Translations under genes and position numbers: made by a program | The notes under the pieces: model-generated | The model's input: only the letters and a program-made list of their open reading frames with translations | Databases searched by the model: none | What the model was told of the DNA's origin: nothing | Assembly: GCA_036426205.1 (NCBI GenBank) | Contig: CM071568.1 | Location: forward strand, 228,807,148-228,871,147 | Source: Ascaphus truei | Lineage: Eukaryota > Chordata > Amphibia > Anura > Ascaphidae | Length of the DNA: 64,000 nt | Direction: 5' to 3' | Part shown: piece after piece, positions 23,454 through 35,970 of the stretch | How the letters are laid out: the number at the start of each line of letters is the position of its first letter | How positions within the stretch are numbered: the stretch's first letter is position 1

Positions 23454-24278
23454 TTTGCAAGTTGGCGCTGGAACTTTCACTCGTGTTCAATACAATGCAT
23501 GAAAAATATAAAAATGTAGAGAAACAATGAGAAGTAACACACTTAATTAAAGATGCTGTCACCTCTGTGAAAACGGTAACACTAGATGCTATTTCACCCC
23601 AACACTCCAGAAATTGAGTTGGAAATTACCATAAACATACACACACCATCAACAAGCAGTTAACCCTTTACAGCCTGGATCAGTAATCTAGGTGTAACCC
23701 AATCAATTAAGATGTATCTTATTACAGCATAGTACTCATAGATTACACTGTGAATGATAGTTAATAGAAAACACTCACATCAATGGAGTTGAAGATGAAA
23801 AAATTGCACCTCTACCGGAAGGACAATTCTCAGCAATAATATGTGGAAAATAAAAATGAAAACAAAGCATAGAACTGCTATATACAAACATTTAATTAAC
23901 CTACATTTAAAAACAAACACTTGGAATAAAACTCACGAATTCCTTCGTTCTTTGTAAGCCTTTCAACCCTTTAAGCCTGGTTGTGGGGGCCCTTTGATGT
24001 CTCTTTCCTCTGTGGCTGCTTGGATCCTTGCCTCTGTGGGTCCACGTGTAGAGCTTCCTCTGCAATTACTTCTTGGTAATCCTCAGCAGTCCCTGCGACT
24101 CCAATACCAGTTCCAGGGTTGGCATAGAGTTTCACAGAGTCCCACAGCAAATGGGTATCAATAAATAGGCTACTTAGGAATGCGTAACAGATAGCAAACC
24201 TCGTCCTACATGTTTCGTGAGAGACTTCTCACTTCCTCAGGGGTGTCCCCTGAGGAAGTGAGAAGTGGAACCACATTT
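23454..24278. mobile_element. Insertion flanked by an 11-bp direct repeat
   Basis: Comparison with unit A shows that 825 bp was inserted here. 'agaaatggatc' stands on both sides (23443-23453 and 24279-24289). No terminal inverted repeats or poly-A were found, so the class is unknown. Near its right end is a perfect hairpin at 24225-24265: 19-base arms 'cttctcacttcctcagggg' and a 3-base loop. Confidence 0.55.
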
Positions 24279-24314
24279 AGAAATGGATCCACAAAGTGAA
24301 AAAGTACAGCCTAA

Positions 24315-24627
24315 GGCCGCGTTTATAGTCCCAGCTACGGCGACACCGTGACATCATCCGTCACCATTGTAATAGTGATTTCTGCCTATAGTGTAGGAGA
24401 TAAGACGGCGACCGGGGGGCATGGCAGGGGCATGGGCGTGAGCGGTTCGCCCTCATTGGCTGAACCACTCATGTGCCCTCTGACATCACGCAGCGGTCGC
24501 CGAAAAAATAAATTTCCATTGACTTCAGCGATTTTTGTTGCGCCGTCGCACCACTATAGGCGCACTCAACTAATTAAATGAACTTGATTTGACGTGATGC
24601 TCCATCGCCGGGACTATAAGCGCGGCC
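24315..24627. mobile_element. PIF/Harbinger-like MITE, full copy
   Basis: Inverted ends 'ggccgcgtttatagtcccag' and 'gggactataagcgcggcc', flanked by TAA at 24312-24314 and 24628-24630. Interior contains 'gcggttcgccctcattggct'. The open frame through it is not a gene. Confidence 0.75.
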
Positions 24628-24630
24628 TAA

Positions 24631-27441
24631 TGCTCAATGCTCAAAACAGATATGTACTATATTAAACAGATGTATAAATACTCTTGATCTTAAAGTGACA
24701 GTATCATTAAAAACATATACTTTTAAATATAAGCAAAGGGGGATAAGTCCTACAATATATTTTTAGCAAGAAAAATATGACAAGAGAGAAGATAGGACAT
24801 CAAAGAAACTACTCCAGAAGAAATAAACATATATGCATCTTACATGAAGGATTATGGCAGAGAAAACACAAGACAATTTAGGGAGCAATAATAAATCCCT
24901 AATAATAATGTGAAGCATCCCGTTCTTTATTTAAGCCTTTTGGACTTCTTGTATTTAATTCAAATATCCCCCAAACTTCCCTCCTACAGAGTCTATTAAA
25001 GGTATCACCACCTCATACATTAGTGACAATTTTCTCAATACCCTGGGAAGAAAAAGCCTAAAATCTGAATCGTGGCAAAATACTTAGACAGTGGGCATCT
25101 TGATTCTCTGTGTCCCGTGTGTTCTCTTATTCTGTCCTTAAAATGCTTTATAGTGCAGCCTTACATATTGAGTCCCGCATTGCAGTTGTGTAAATAGAAG
25201 ATGTTAACAGAATTACAATGAATATATTCTTTCACTGAATAAAGCTTTTTTTTTTGACAGCACTCAAAAAGGACTTTGACTTAATAACTTAATTACATTT
25301 CCTAGAACAACAATTAAACATACTGGAACTCACAAACAAACTTAATGTTCGTCGAAGTGGACCCTCAATGACTATAAAAGCACAGTGGTACCAAAGTACC
25401 CTTTTCAAAGAACAGGCATGCAACACGTTAGTACACAACAAGGTCCCATGGTGTCCCGGCCCAATCATAAGCCAAAAAACCCAGGATTGGGTGGCTACTA
25501 CTACTATGGTGTGTTTCACTGATTAGATCAGACACTGCTCCTGCTGAATCTGATCTAATCAGGGAAACGTGGTGAGTCTATCTGCCCAGTCTATCTGAGA
25601 CACCAGGAGGACTCATTCATCGTCCGCATCACGATCGTTTCTGGTCTGAACCTATCGGATGTGATGTCAATCCAACTGGAAGTGACGCGGACCGCACACA
25701 GCCAAAATTCTCCCAGAGATACCCGAAACCACCATAGAGGGAAAGGGGACGGCTTGAACGCTCCTCGTCCACGGCGAGTGATCGCAGGCATCCTACAAAC
25801 TTGTTATGTGAATACATGGGTTTTATACTTTGTTTACTGCTGCTATTTCTTGGAAGATAAAAAGCCATACTGGTCTGCACCATCGTTCTGTTTTCCCTTA
25901 TTTCGAGATATTTATGCATCCTACCACTTACCCGATCAAAGAAGATTGAAATTCCATTTGCCACTGGCGATTTGCATTTTTTATTCATATACACTGTAAG
26001 TAGATTTCGACAATCACAAAGACAATACCTTGAAACATTTGTATTACTTTACTTTTGCTTTCACATCACTATTAGTCACACTAATAAGTTTATTATAACA
26101 CGTGCTATACTCCTTTTTGTCACATACACTACTTCACTTTGTGTTGTATATTTGAAGTTCACTTTCACCTTAAATCACTATTTATTATTATTATTATATG
26201 TGTGTTTAAGCGCCTTCACCTGTCACCTTTGGATATTTGCATGGTTAGACACACCTCATAGCTAAATTAATATGAATAAGCCGATCGATGAATATGCGTC
26301 AATCCTATGCATTTCTACACTGAATAAGGGTCGAGCAGCCAGGACATGGGGTACAACAGGTGAAGAAAAGATAAGGGAATGCTGTACACCACATCAACCA
26401 AAAAAAAGATACAAATACTGGTACTCCTGGTCCAGAGAAAACCTGTGTAATATTCCGAGTCAGTATGGAAGAAAAGAGGCAAAACAGGACACTGCGGATT
26501 GAAACAAAGTGAATTTATTGGCAATTGATCGACGTTTCAGCCTATGTCGACCTTTCTCAAGAGCTAGTGGCATAATAAAAAAATGTTCCATATAAATAGT
26601 CCCAAAAGCAGGTGTTCCTCGTTGATACTCATCAGCAGTCGTATCCACCCCATCCAGCGCCGTCCATTGCTCTGTGACCACCATGTCCTTCCGCTTCCGA
26701 TCATGCAACGGCATCATCCAGGGTTCCCTCAGGGGTTCTTCCTCCCTTCTGATTGGTCCTCGTCTTCTCTGCATACTCCCACGATGACTCCGGCGGCGTG
26801 TGACGTCATCACGTGTCAGCGCTTGCCGCGTAGCGTCATCCGAATCCTCCATTGTTGTTGTGATGGTGTTGCTAGGCTACCCGTGTCAGTTCTACTGAAA
26901 AAGCACAGCGTTGTCCACATGAACCAATGTTATTGTTTATGGTGTAGCTGGGCAACCTGTATCCATTCATCTGAATAGGCACTTCAGTGTTTGATTAATG
27001 CAGTCTCTTCTGTAGAGTGATTAATCTTACTCTTGTGTTCTATATAGCGGGTTTTGGGCATCCATGTAGTTTTCCCTATACAGTATAACATAGGCCACAA
27101 GGGCAAGTAATCATATAGACTACAAAAGTCATAACACATGTGACTGTCTTTAATGTATACCTTTTCCCGTTTCTTGGGTGAGAAAATTCTGTGCCAGTAT
27201 TAAGACTGTTACATACAGAACAATTATGGCATTTGAAACACCCTTGATTTTTGGAAACTCAGGAAATTAGGCGTCGTGTGGTCTTTTCTTTCTGCCTGTA
27301 TGAGCAAATCTCTTAGATTTTGCCCTCTCTGATGTGCACATCTGGGTGGCAATTTACATACATTTTTTAAAGTTTCATCACTTTCCAAAACCTTCCAGTG
27401 TTTGATAATGCTTTGTTTAAGAAATGTGCTTGCCTTTGTGT
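24631..27441. other. Unclassified repeat-rich stretch
   Basis: No host exon recognised. A perfect 13-base inverted repeat with a 16-base loop lies at 25520-25561 ('tgattagatcaga' and its mirror). 'cgacgtttcagcctatgtcg' near 26530 is a phrase I associate with frog DNA transposons, but no paired ends were found. Short open frames here lack family resemblance. Confidence 0.4.
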
Positions 27442-27744
27442 ATTTAGACCAGGGGTGGGGAACCTTTTTTCTGCCAAGGGCCATTTTGATATTTATAAAA
27501 TCATTCGAGGGCCATCCAAAATTATCAACTTAAAAATTAGCCTGCTATATTTGGTCAAGCATTTAATGAACTCACCACTAATGTGGTGGCTAGAACTGCT
27601 TCTCTTTGGGTGACTGACTGACTCTTGGGTGGTGGGTGACTATGACTGACTGTGGTTTGGTGTCTGTGCACACGCAAATGCACACGCGCACACGCGCACA
27701 CACGCAGACACACACACAAATCGGCCAGGGGGTAGGGAAATCAT

Positions 27745-28200
27745 ACTCTCAGACCCACTCTCTCTCTCAGACTCTCAGACCCTCTCTCTCAGGCTCTCAG
27801 ACCCACTCTCTCTCAGGCTCTCAGACCCACTCTCTCTCAGACCCACTCTCTCTCAGACCCACTCTCTCTCAGACCCACTCTCTCTCAGACCCACTCACAG
27901 ACTCAGACCCACTCACAGACTCAGACCCACTCTCACTCAGACTCTCAGACCCACTGTCACTCAGACTGTCAGACCCACTCTCACTCAGACTGTCAGACCC
28001 ACTCTCACTCTGACTGTCAGACCCACTCTCACTCAGACTGTCAGACCCACTCTCAGACTCTCAGACCCACTCTCAGATGCTCAGACCCACTCTCAAGACT
28101 GCCAGACCCACTCTCAAGACTGTCAGACCCACTCTCAGACTCTCAGACCCACTCTCAGACACACACTCTCTCAGACACACACACTCTCTCAGACAGACAC
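27745..28200. repeat. Minisatellite based on 'tcagacccactctc'
   Basis: Tandem runs of 'tcagacccactctc' with spacers 'actcagactg', 'agactctcagac' and others, giving nested periods of 12-24 bases. It passes into (CA) and 'tctctcagacacaca' at the right edge. Confidence 0.95.
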
Positions 28201-28659
28201 ACACACACACACACTTTCTCTCTCAGACACACAGGGGGAGGGAAATCTGATCGGGGGGGATCGGAGCAGGTGCCCTCCGCAACTGCTGCTCGGTGTGGGG
28301 AGAAGGAGGACCGTGTAAGTGCGCAAGAGGGGGGGAATCTGAGCAGGGGGGATCGTATCAGGTGCCCTCCTCCGCAACTGCTACCCGGTGTGGGGAGGAT
28401 GGCCGTGTAAGTGCACGAGGGGGGGGATCGGAGCAGGGGGGATCAGGGCAGGTACTCTCCACAACTGCTGCCTGGTGTGGGGAGGAGGAGGAGAGGCGGT
28501 AGTGAGGTGTCTCTCCCACCGCAGACTCGTTCTTCAATCCCCCAAGCCTCTTATACCCCATCCCCCCCATCCCCCACTCCTCTTATACCCTCTCCCCACC
28601 CCAGAGCACTGCTTACCCGCACCGCCCTGGTGATACTCAGGTCCTTAATCACCTCAGGC

Positions 28660-29090
28660 GGCTGCTGCCACACACAGACAGTGACACACAAACACAGTGA
28701 CCGTGACAGACAGTGACACACACACACACAGACAGTGACAGTGAGACACACACACACAGTGACAGTGAGACACACACACACAGTGATACACACACACAGA
28801 GACAGTGAGACACACACAGAGACAGTGAGACACACAGAGACAGTGAGACACACACAGAGACAGTGACATACACACACACAAACACACACAGAGAGAGAGA
28901 CAGTGACACACACACACAGACAGTGACACACACACACACACACAGAGAGACAGTGACACACACACACACAGTGACAGTGAGGCACACAGTGCCAGACACA
29001 CACAGTGACAGTGCCAGACACACAGTGACATTGACACACACACACAGTGACAGACACACACGCACACACACACACAATAAGCCCACCTCT
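28660..29090. repeat. (CA)-rich / 'cagtgaca' repeat
   Basis: Alternating CA runs and 'gagacagtgagacacaca' units. Open frames on both strands are repeat translations. Confidence 0.95.
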
Positions 29091-30429
29091 GCAAACACAC
29101 ACAAATAAGGCCTCTCCCCCCTTGGGGTGGGTAAGGTGCCTGGGAGGGGCTATAAGGGGCATGTGGGTTACCTGGGGCCTGTGGATGGGCTGCTGGAGCA
29201 GCATAGGTAGCCAGTGCAGCTGAGAGACTGGCAGGCCCGCGGAGCCTAAAGGGAGGGACAGAGGGGCAGAGCCTAAGGAGCCCTGCATTACTGGAGGAGA
29301 GAAGGGAGGGGAGCAGTGCTGAGAGATGAGGTGGGCCAAAAAAAAAAATCTTGGCATAGTGACAGCACGGGCAGCCAATCAGGAAAGGAAGAGTTTAAAA
29401 TATTTATTTTTTTTAACCATTCTTGCAGGCTTGCTTCCCGGGGGCCGGACCAAATGATTTCGCGGGCCTTACCCGGCCCGTGGGTCGGACGTTCCCCCCC
29501 CCCCTGATTTCGACACTATAGTTAGGGTGACCAGACGTCCCCTTTTTGCTGGGACAGTCCCGGTTTTTAAGTTGCTGTCCCGGTTTCCTGTGTGTCCCGG
29601 AAATGTCCCGTTTTTCCCCGTGTGTGTTCCCGTTTTTTTTTTAATGTCCGCTGCGGTGCGCGAGTGAGCGGCGGCGCGGAGGAGGAGACTGCAGCAGCCC
29701 GGTGGTGAGTAATTTTTTTAATGCCAGGGGTTGGGCTTCTGTACAAACATGCTGGGTCTTGCTGATTGGAGGATGCGGCCCGGCATTGTACAAAGTCCCG
29801 CCCCCCGGCATTTGCTACCTTGGCCAATCCCCTGCGTCCCGGCATTAAGCCCCGCCCACGGCATCATCGTTCAACAAGGCCCGGCATGTGGGAATGGATA
29901 GGAAGGGTGCCTGGGTGGGGGGGCAGTGCCTGTGTGCCTGGGGGACGCAGGGCCTATGGGCCTTGGTGGGGGGGGCAGTGCCTGTGTGCCTGGGGGTGGG
30001 CAGGGCCAGGGTGCCTGGGGGCGGGGCTTCCGCTTCCTGCTGCAGAGCACACGTGGTGTGTGTGTCTCTGCCCGCTCCTGGCTCCTCTGCGCGGTGTCTC
30101 CCTCCCTCTGCCCGCCCGGGGTGATAGGAGGTGGGTTTTTCTTCCTTTACCTCCTGTCCTGGCGCTCCTCCCCCCCCCCGGTTCCATTGGTGCGGGAGAT
30201 GGGCGCGGGGGCGGGCAGTGGTGGCTGCGTGGTGTCCTCCCATTCTGCCCCGGGAACCCGTGGCTGCCCGCCCGGGGTGATAGGCTGGCCGCCGGGGGAG
30301 GGGGGGCGGCATTTTGTACCTTTGCGTCCCGGCGCTCCCATCTCCCCCCCCCTTGGTGTGGGTGATGGGCGCGGGGGTGGTGCAGGGGAAGGCGATGAGC
30401 CGGCTGTTCGTGACTGCCTCTGTCTGTAC

Positions 30430-30754
30430 TCCACTGTGTGTGTGTACCAGTGTGTACCAGTGTGTGTGTGTGTGTGTGTGTGTGTGTACACCAGTGTGTG
30501 TGTGTGTGTGTACACCAGTGTGTGTGTGTACACCAGTGTGTGTGTGTGTACACCAGTGTGTGTGTGTACACCAGTGTGTGTGTGTGTGTGTGTGTGTACA
30601 CCAGTGTGTGTGTGTGTGTGTGTGTTGTTTGTTGTACATACTGAGTGTGTGTGTTTGTGTTGTGTACACACCAGGTGTGTGTGTTGTGTGTGTGTACAAC
30701 CCTGTGTGTGTGTGTGTGGTGTGTGTGTGTGTGTGTGTGTGTGTAGTGTGTGTG

Positions 30755-30835
<81 letters not shown>
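30430..30835. repeat. (GT)n microsatellite with 'tacaccagtgtg' interruptions
   Basis: Runs of GT, the longest pure stretch about 75 bases near 30760-30834, preceded by 'gtgtgtgtacaccagtgtgt' units. Inside the TIR element. Confidence 0.97.
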
Positions 30836-30836
<1 letters not shown>

Positions 30837-30884
30837 TTTTTTGTGTGATATCTGTGTGTGTGTGTATATCTGCGTGTGGGTATT

Positions 30885-31300
30885 CCCTCACCCCCTCCCT
30901 CCCCAGTCTCCCCCCCTCCCTCCCCTTCTCCCCCCTCCTTCCCCTTCTCCCCCCTCCCTCCCCGTCTCCTCCCTCCCCGTCTCCCCCTCCCTCCTGTCTC
31001 CCCCTCCCTCCCCGTCTCCTCCCCTCTCTCCCTTCCTGTCTCCTCCCCTCTCTCCCTTCCTGTCTCCCACCTCTCTCCCTCCCCATCTCCCCCCCTCTCT
31101 CCCTCCACATCTCCCCTCCCCATCTCCCCCCCTCTCTCCTTCCCCGTCTCCCCCCCCCCCTCTCTCCCTCCCCGTCTCCCCCCCTCTCTCCCTCCCCGTC
31201 TCCCCCCCTCTCTCCCCCTCTCCGTCCCCCCCTCTCCATCTCCCTTTTCCTCCCCCTCTCCTCCTCCCTCTCTCTCACCCTCCCTGTCTCTCTCACCCTC
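30885..31300. repeat. Polypyrimidine minisatellite
   Basis: Over 400 bases almost free of purines on the + strand, made of 'ctctctccctccccgtctcc' and similar units. Confidence 0.95.
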
Positions 31301-31617
31301 CCTGTCTCATCTTAACTGCCGTATACCTACACCGAAGTAACCTACCCTGCTTTCTTCCAGATCTGACTCAAGCTTCACACGGGAGACATCGGAAAACAGG
31401 TAGGGAACACCTCCCCTCCAGTATAGTACCTTGAGGGACTGCGGATCAGGTAAGATCCCAGGCGGGATTGCTGCTTTAGAAATTGTGAAAATGGGGCATC
31501 CTGACACTGGTTAATGGGTTCAGAATCATTCACATCTGGGTTTTTGTTTTGTTTGATTAGTGAGGTCAACACACACACACACACACACACACGTAACTAT
31601 GTAACAAGGACTAATGG

Positions 31618-31687
31618 GGATTGGCAGAATTATCCCTGTCCTTTGCCTTCGACTATACAGCAAACTGATAAATCCAGATTGCGGGAG
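31618..31687 (+). pseudogene. Damaged duplicate of the 10764 exon (3' part only)
   Basis: It starts abruptly at 'ggattggcagaattatccct' with no acceptor, since the 23 bases to its left belong to the TIR element. Single bases are missing at 'ttcgactat' (copy 1 'ttcggactat') and 'ttgcgggag' ('ttgcagggag'), so the frame is lost. The donor gtaagt remains. Best read as sequencing error in a spurious copy. Confidence 0.85.
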
Positions 31688-32943
31688 GTAAGTTAAAGGA
31701 AAACATTTCCACCCTGTTTTATCTTCTCTCTTCTCACTGTAGGCCAGGTCTGGAAACAAATGTAGGGGTAACCTAAAAGTGTTCGCCATTTTTTAGGGTA
31801 CGTTATCTCATTTTAACCGTAACCATTTTGCTATACCAACATAGCCTAAGCTGCTTAATGCATGTTGTGCAGTTGCTCAGCCAGCCATTTTCTTTAAAGA
31901 ATAGGGAATGCTGCCTTCATATACAAACAATTGTAATGACACTTTACCTACCCAACGGATGATCCTCAACTCCGTTTACCTGTTACGGTTACGCTAATGA
32001 CCGTCACCCATGTTGATTTAATCGCTGTGCTGCGGAAAATCTGCACTTACTCCAACCCTTAGTAGGCATTGCGTTTGTTTCGCTCCAATAGCCTACAAGG
32101 GAAACATTGAACGTCTTTAAGTGGTATCCATATTAATTCGACCGAGTGTAAGAAGTGACCCTTGTCCATGGCTCGCTATCACTATACACTATGTTATGTG
32201 TGTCTTTGAGTAATCGTCCTGTCATTTCACCGTGGCAATGTATCATTCTTTCATTGATATTTGGTGCAATTTTGCTTCAAGAAAATGTCTCTGAGTAAAA
32301 AGTATGTGAACCGACACAATGGAGTCACATGGTCTCAACTTACTAACCTTGGGCAGGGTACAGCGGCCGTAACTGAGGCATCTTCCGCAGAAGGACATTT
32401 ATTCTTTTAATCGTTAGAAATGACGTTCAAGAAATAGCTAACATCCCAGACATAATTTTGCGACACTATTGCCCTGTTGAGACGTTGCAATTAGTTTGCA
32501 GAGTACAAATTGGGGCTAGTAGTGGAGTTACTCTAGAACAATTTTGCCACTCATGCATTTTTGGACATTTTCACACCCCTACCTAGAACCTTGATACCTT
32601 TTCAATCAATATTATCCTTTGTTTTCTGACGTCATTATGATTCCAGGAAATGGCCAAGCAGATACAAATTAAAACACCAATTCATGAATTTTCAAAAGAG
32701 ATTTAAGTCTTTCTCATGAAACACATGGCAAAACTAGATAAATTGTGTTATTTATTTCCAATTTCTTTATTTTGCCAACTATGTTTAGATTATCCCCTTT
32801 AGTTTGTCTTGAGCTGCAGTTTGTTTGTTCACTTACTTGTAGTCCATTGTATGAATTCTTCGCGGCGGTGGCCGAGAATGACCTGCCATTGCTACAGTCA
32901 ATGGTTATTCGCCAACATACACATACGTGCTTATTATCTGTAG

Positions 32944-33038
32944 GTGGTCCTGTGTGAAAGCTATTCGACAAATATCACACACATACTACAGCAGCCTCCT
33001 TCTCCCGTCCCTCAAAGTTTCAGTTATGTTATCTGGCA
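32944..33038 (+). pseudogene. Damaged duplicate of the 12112 exon
   Basis: Recognisable from 'gtgaaagctattcgacaaat' and 'ggcagtaagta', but about 9 bases longer than the 86-base original, with several insertions in the middle ('cagcctccttctcccgtccc'). The frame is destroyed. Confidence 0.85.
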
Positions 33039-35857
33039 GTAAGTATTTTCGTTTATCGTTCGATTGATGGTAAATCATCATCAAGCAGAGAAATACTTTG
33101 AATAACCATTAGTGCTATTTTAAGCGTAGTAGTTATGTAAAACTGGTTGTATGTAAGCTCCATGTGGTGCTCTGAGAGGTTCAATGGCTCTAAAAGCGCA
33201 CTATTGAATACCCATACCAGAGAGATAATATCATAATAATGTTCCTTTGCAATACTTTTACCCAAAGTGCTTCACAAAGGCAAAGTTTCTATACTATTGT
33301 TGCCAGTCACAGTTTGTGAATGTTTTTAGCTGGTTGTGGGTTGAAGGTGAAGTGAAACCTCGCTCGTATTTACAGTAAACTGTAACCATCAATAGACTCT
33401 GCACGTGTCCTGGGATAGCAGAAGCCAATCGCCCTTTAGAACTGACACTGCACTTACACTTCACAGAGAACAAAATCTTAAAAGTGAATCCCATGATATG
33501 TACCCCTATCACACACAAAAGAAGGGCTCTCTGACATCTTCCTGCAGCATACAAAAACCTAGGTGTTATATATATTATCATTTACCAATATCTTATCTAG
33601 GATGCAAATCAATATATCTATTCAGACACTCAGTAGGATTAAGATGTTTTAAATTGTTTTTTATCATAAGGAATCCTGTTGGTGGGCAGTGTTGAACTAT
33701 AGTATCAATGTTCTGGTAAGAAGGGACAGCTGAATGAAACCATTAGAATGACGCACATTTTAGTGATAAGACGTGTTTTTGTAAGTTGTCTAATGTTCTA
33801 CAATAAGGTACTTGACTACGATAACAGAAAAGCAATGATGTAACAGCACCCTCATTCCGTTTGCAAAAGCGATTCGCCAAGCAAGTATTTAATCTCTATT
33901 GATCTAAGGTATATACTCCTTAAAATACTTTTTAAAAACAACGGTTTTTTATTTTAAAGTGCACCATCGCAAATTAAAAATACATACAATTTATCCGTCA
34001 CAGCTTATCAGAATATTTTTATACAATGTGTAACTAAAAAATTAAAACCGTGGGGCGCGCCTTAAATATTTGTATGCATTTGCGTTGTTCGACTTGTTTT
34101 AGTTTGATAGAAGTTTATTGTCCAATATACGACTTCGCTGAAAATTATTTTGAATAATCAAAGGTAAAATGTTGGAATGAGTCATTTAACTTTGTCCCGA
34201 TAATAAAAAGACCACATTTGCTTTGCCGTGGGTTAAAGCTGATTCATTAGATGGATTGTTCAACTTGTCACTATAATGCACATTACAGTCATTTTCACAG
34301 CAGAAAGTAATTCCTTGTACTGCAGCATTTGTTTTTCTAATATAAAACCATTGCTTAGTAAAAGTGACAACTAAAAAATGTGTCTGACACATTGGGGCCA
34401 AATATACCGTACTTTACGCACTTTTGCTGGCTATAACATCTCGGGCATAGAGGCGGCTTCCAGCTCACAATTCCCGTTGGCTGTCATTGTCTTACAGAGC
34501 TCCAACTGATTCTTACACTTAGACGAGCTTAAACAAACCTTTGTTTATCATTGAATCACAACTGCCTCCCTTAAAAAGGACATGTTTAACAATATGAGTT
34601 GTTAGCTTTCAAATTCTAGGATTAAAATGAGGAAAACATCCCAGTGCAATATAGAAGTGGGAACTGGTTGGATTGTGTATACATGTATTTTAAACAAAGG
34701 GGGTATAACTTGTTAGTAAGAAAGTTTTTGTAACATTTGAATCAGATATGACTGTTTCTTTTTTATGTAACTTTTTGTGACAATAAAAGTGACAATTTAA
34801 AGAGACATCAGCAGCCATATGCTCCTCTTTGAAGAACCAGTGTTTTGACAATGTTTGCAATGTCCTTGAACCTATCTTGTACTATGTTCCGTTCTGAGGA
34901 AGCCATCACTCCTCAGGGGCGTTTGTTGTTACTAATATAACTATTCCCTTGGCTTTCTCATGCCCGTTGCCTTGGCGAATGCGCCCCTTTAAATATCTGT
35001 AATGGGCTGCCCCTTTCCCCCTGCTAGTTTCACAGCCTTGTATTTTATGTCTCTGTTTAGTAGCGCCCATTAATGTTACATAACGCGTCACAGTATAATA
35101 CACATGGTAATCATATATAACAAATATATAAATAACACGTTGGGAGAATTGCTTTCAGACATAGAAGTAACATTAAGGAAGAGGAAGTCCCCCCCCCCGA
35201 GGAGCTTTCATCTTATTTGGTTAGGTAGGAGAATTTTACAGAGACGCCTGACTTTAATTCCTGCTTGTCCCATGCAAGCACACTTCCCTTTGTAACTTAC
35301 AGCCTTTGGTTTTACTAACCCTATCACGATTATCCCAGCATAAGGCATTCATTTTCTCACCGTCCTCTCACAACTTCTACCTGCGAATGTGTTATTGTTT
35401 CTGTTAACCCCATCCAATAAATTAAAGAAAATTAGGCCTCTGTGTGCATTTAAAGGGACATAGTTAACCTAACTGCCTGATCTACTCAACTACCCCTGCG
35501 TGAGCCTGGTCAGAACATACCATAAGTCAGCAACGTTCAGCTGTTCAGGTCATTGTATACCTACCCCTTATACTACCGCTTTACTTAATTGAATGTAGAC
35601 CCTCACTGGTGTATCATTTGATCATACATGATGAGCTCCTCTCATCTTCTCTATGCAATAGTTTCATATCTGTCTTTTCCCATCTCGTTTTGCATCTTCT
35701 TAATACACTTGTCTCTTCTTTGTCTGCCCTAGAGCTGTTACTGCAAGATAAAGCGTGGTCGGGCCATGTTTTGATCTAGTTTAGTTAGAAAGCATAAAAG
35801 CATTATAATGAAGTCTTGATAACAAGCTTACATTAAGTTTTGGCAATGTTTTTGACA

Positions 35858-35970
35858 CATGACACCACCGTGGCTGCTCTGCAACGGCGTTGAACGGTTC
35901 TAAAACGGAAGATTGCCCCCGCTATGATGCCGCTTGCCACATATGGTGAACTTTACCCGGAAAAACATGG
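35858..35970 (+). pseudogene. Damaged duplicate of the catalytic HD exon (14971)
   Basis: Begins 'catgacaccaccgtggctgc'. The acceptor 'gacag' of copy 1 is 'gaca' here, one base is lost in 'ctgcaacggcg', and extra bases appear in 'gctatgatgccgc'. The length is 113 instead of 107 and the frame is lost. Confidence 0.85.

Larger units (their letters stand above)
27450..29506. mobile_element. Nonautonomous hAT element packed with simple repeats
   Basis: Left end 'caggggtggggaacc' followed by 'ctgccaagggccat'; right end '...ggccggaccaaatgattt' and finally 'gttcccccccccctg'. The flanks 'atttagac' (27442-27449) and 'atttcgac' (29507-29514) are an 8-bp duplication with one mismatch. The interior holds the repeats at 27745-28200 and 28660-29090. 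No transposase frame; the long serine- or cysteine-rich open frames translate the repeats. A noisy copy is at 48686-50709. Confidence 0.85.
29522..31617. mobile_element. TIR element, left part (right end displaced to 52957)
   Basis: It begins 'ttagggtgaccagacgtccc' and contains 'tgtcccggtttcctgtgtgt'. The matching inverted end 'tctggtcaccctaa', preceded by 'tgtcccggtttttaa', stands at 52918-52957, after the noisy duplicate. The contiguous element would be 29522-31617 joined to about 52869-52957. Inside are a GC-rich block, a (GT) tract at 30430-30835 and a polypyrimidine tract at 30885-31300. The 8-bp flanks do not match well, so the superfamily is uncertain; hAT is my guess. Confidence 0.65.

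Noticed and set aside
25289..26978. Overlapping open frames of 66-131 codons on both strands
   Set aside because: No conserved motif, no exon-like boundaries, and composition as in flanking non-coding DNA.
27745..28200. Possible CRISPR-like array (regular repeats)
   Set aside because: No unique spacers between constant repeats; units are nested variants of one short motif in a vertebrate transposon.
28551..31434. Open frames of up to about 500 codons on both strands (cysteine/valine, histidine/threonine, proline/serine rich)
   Set aside because: Direct translation of GT/CA and polypyrimidine repeats, which stay open in all frames. The parallel frames at 49764-52634 are the same thing in the noisy copy.
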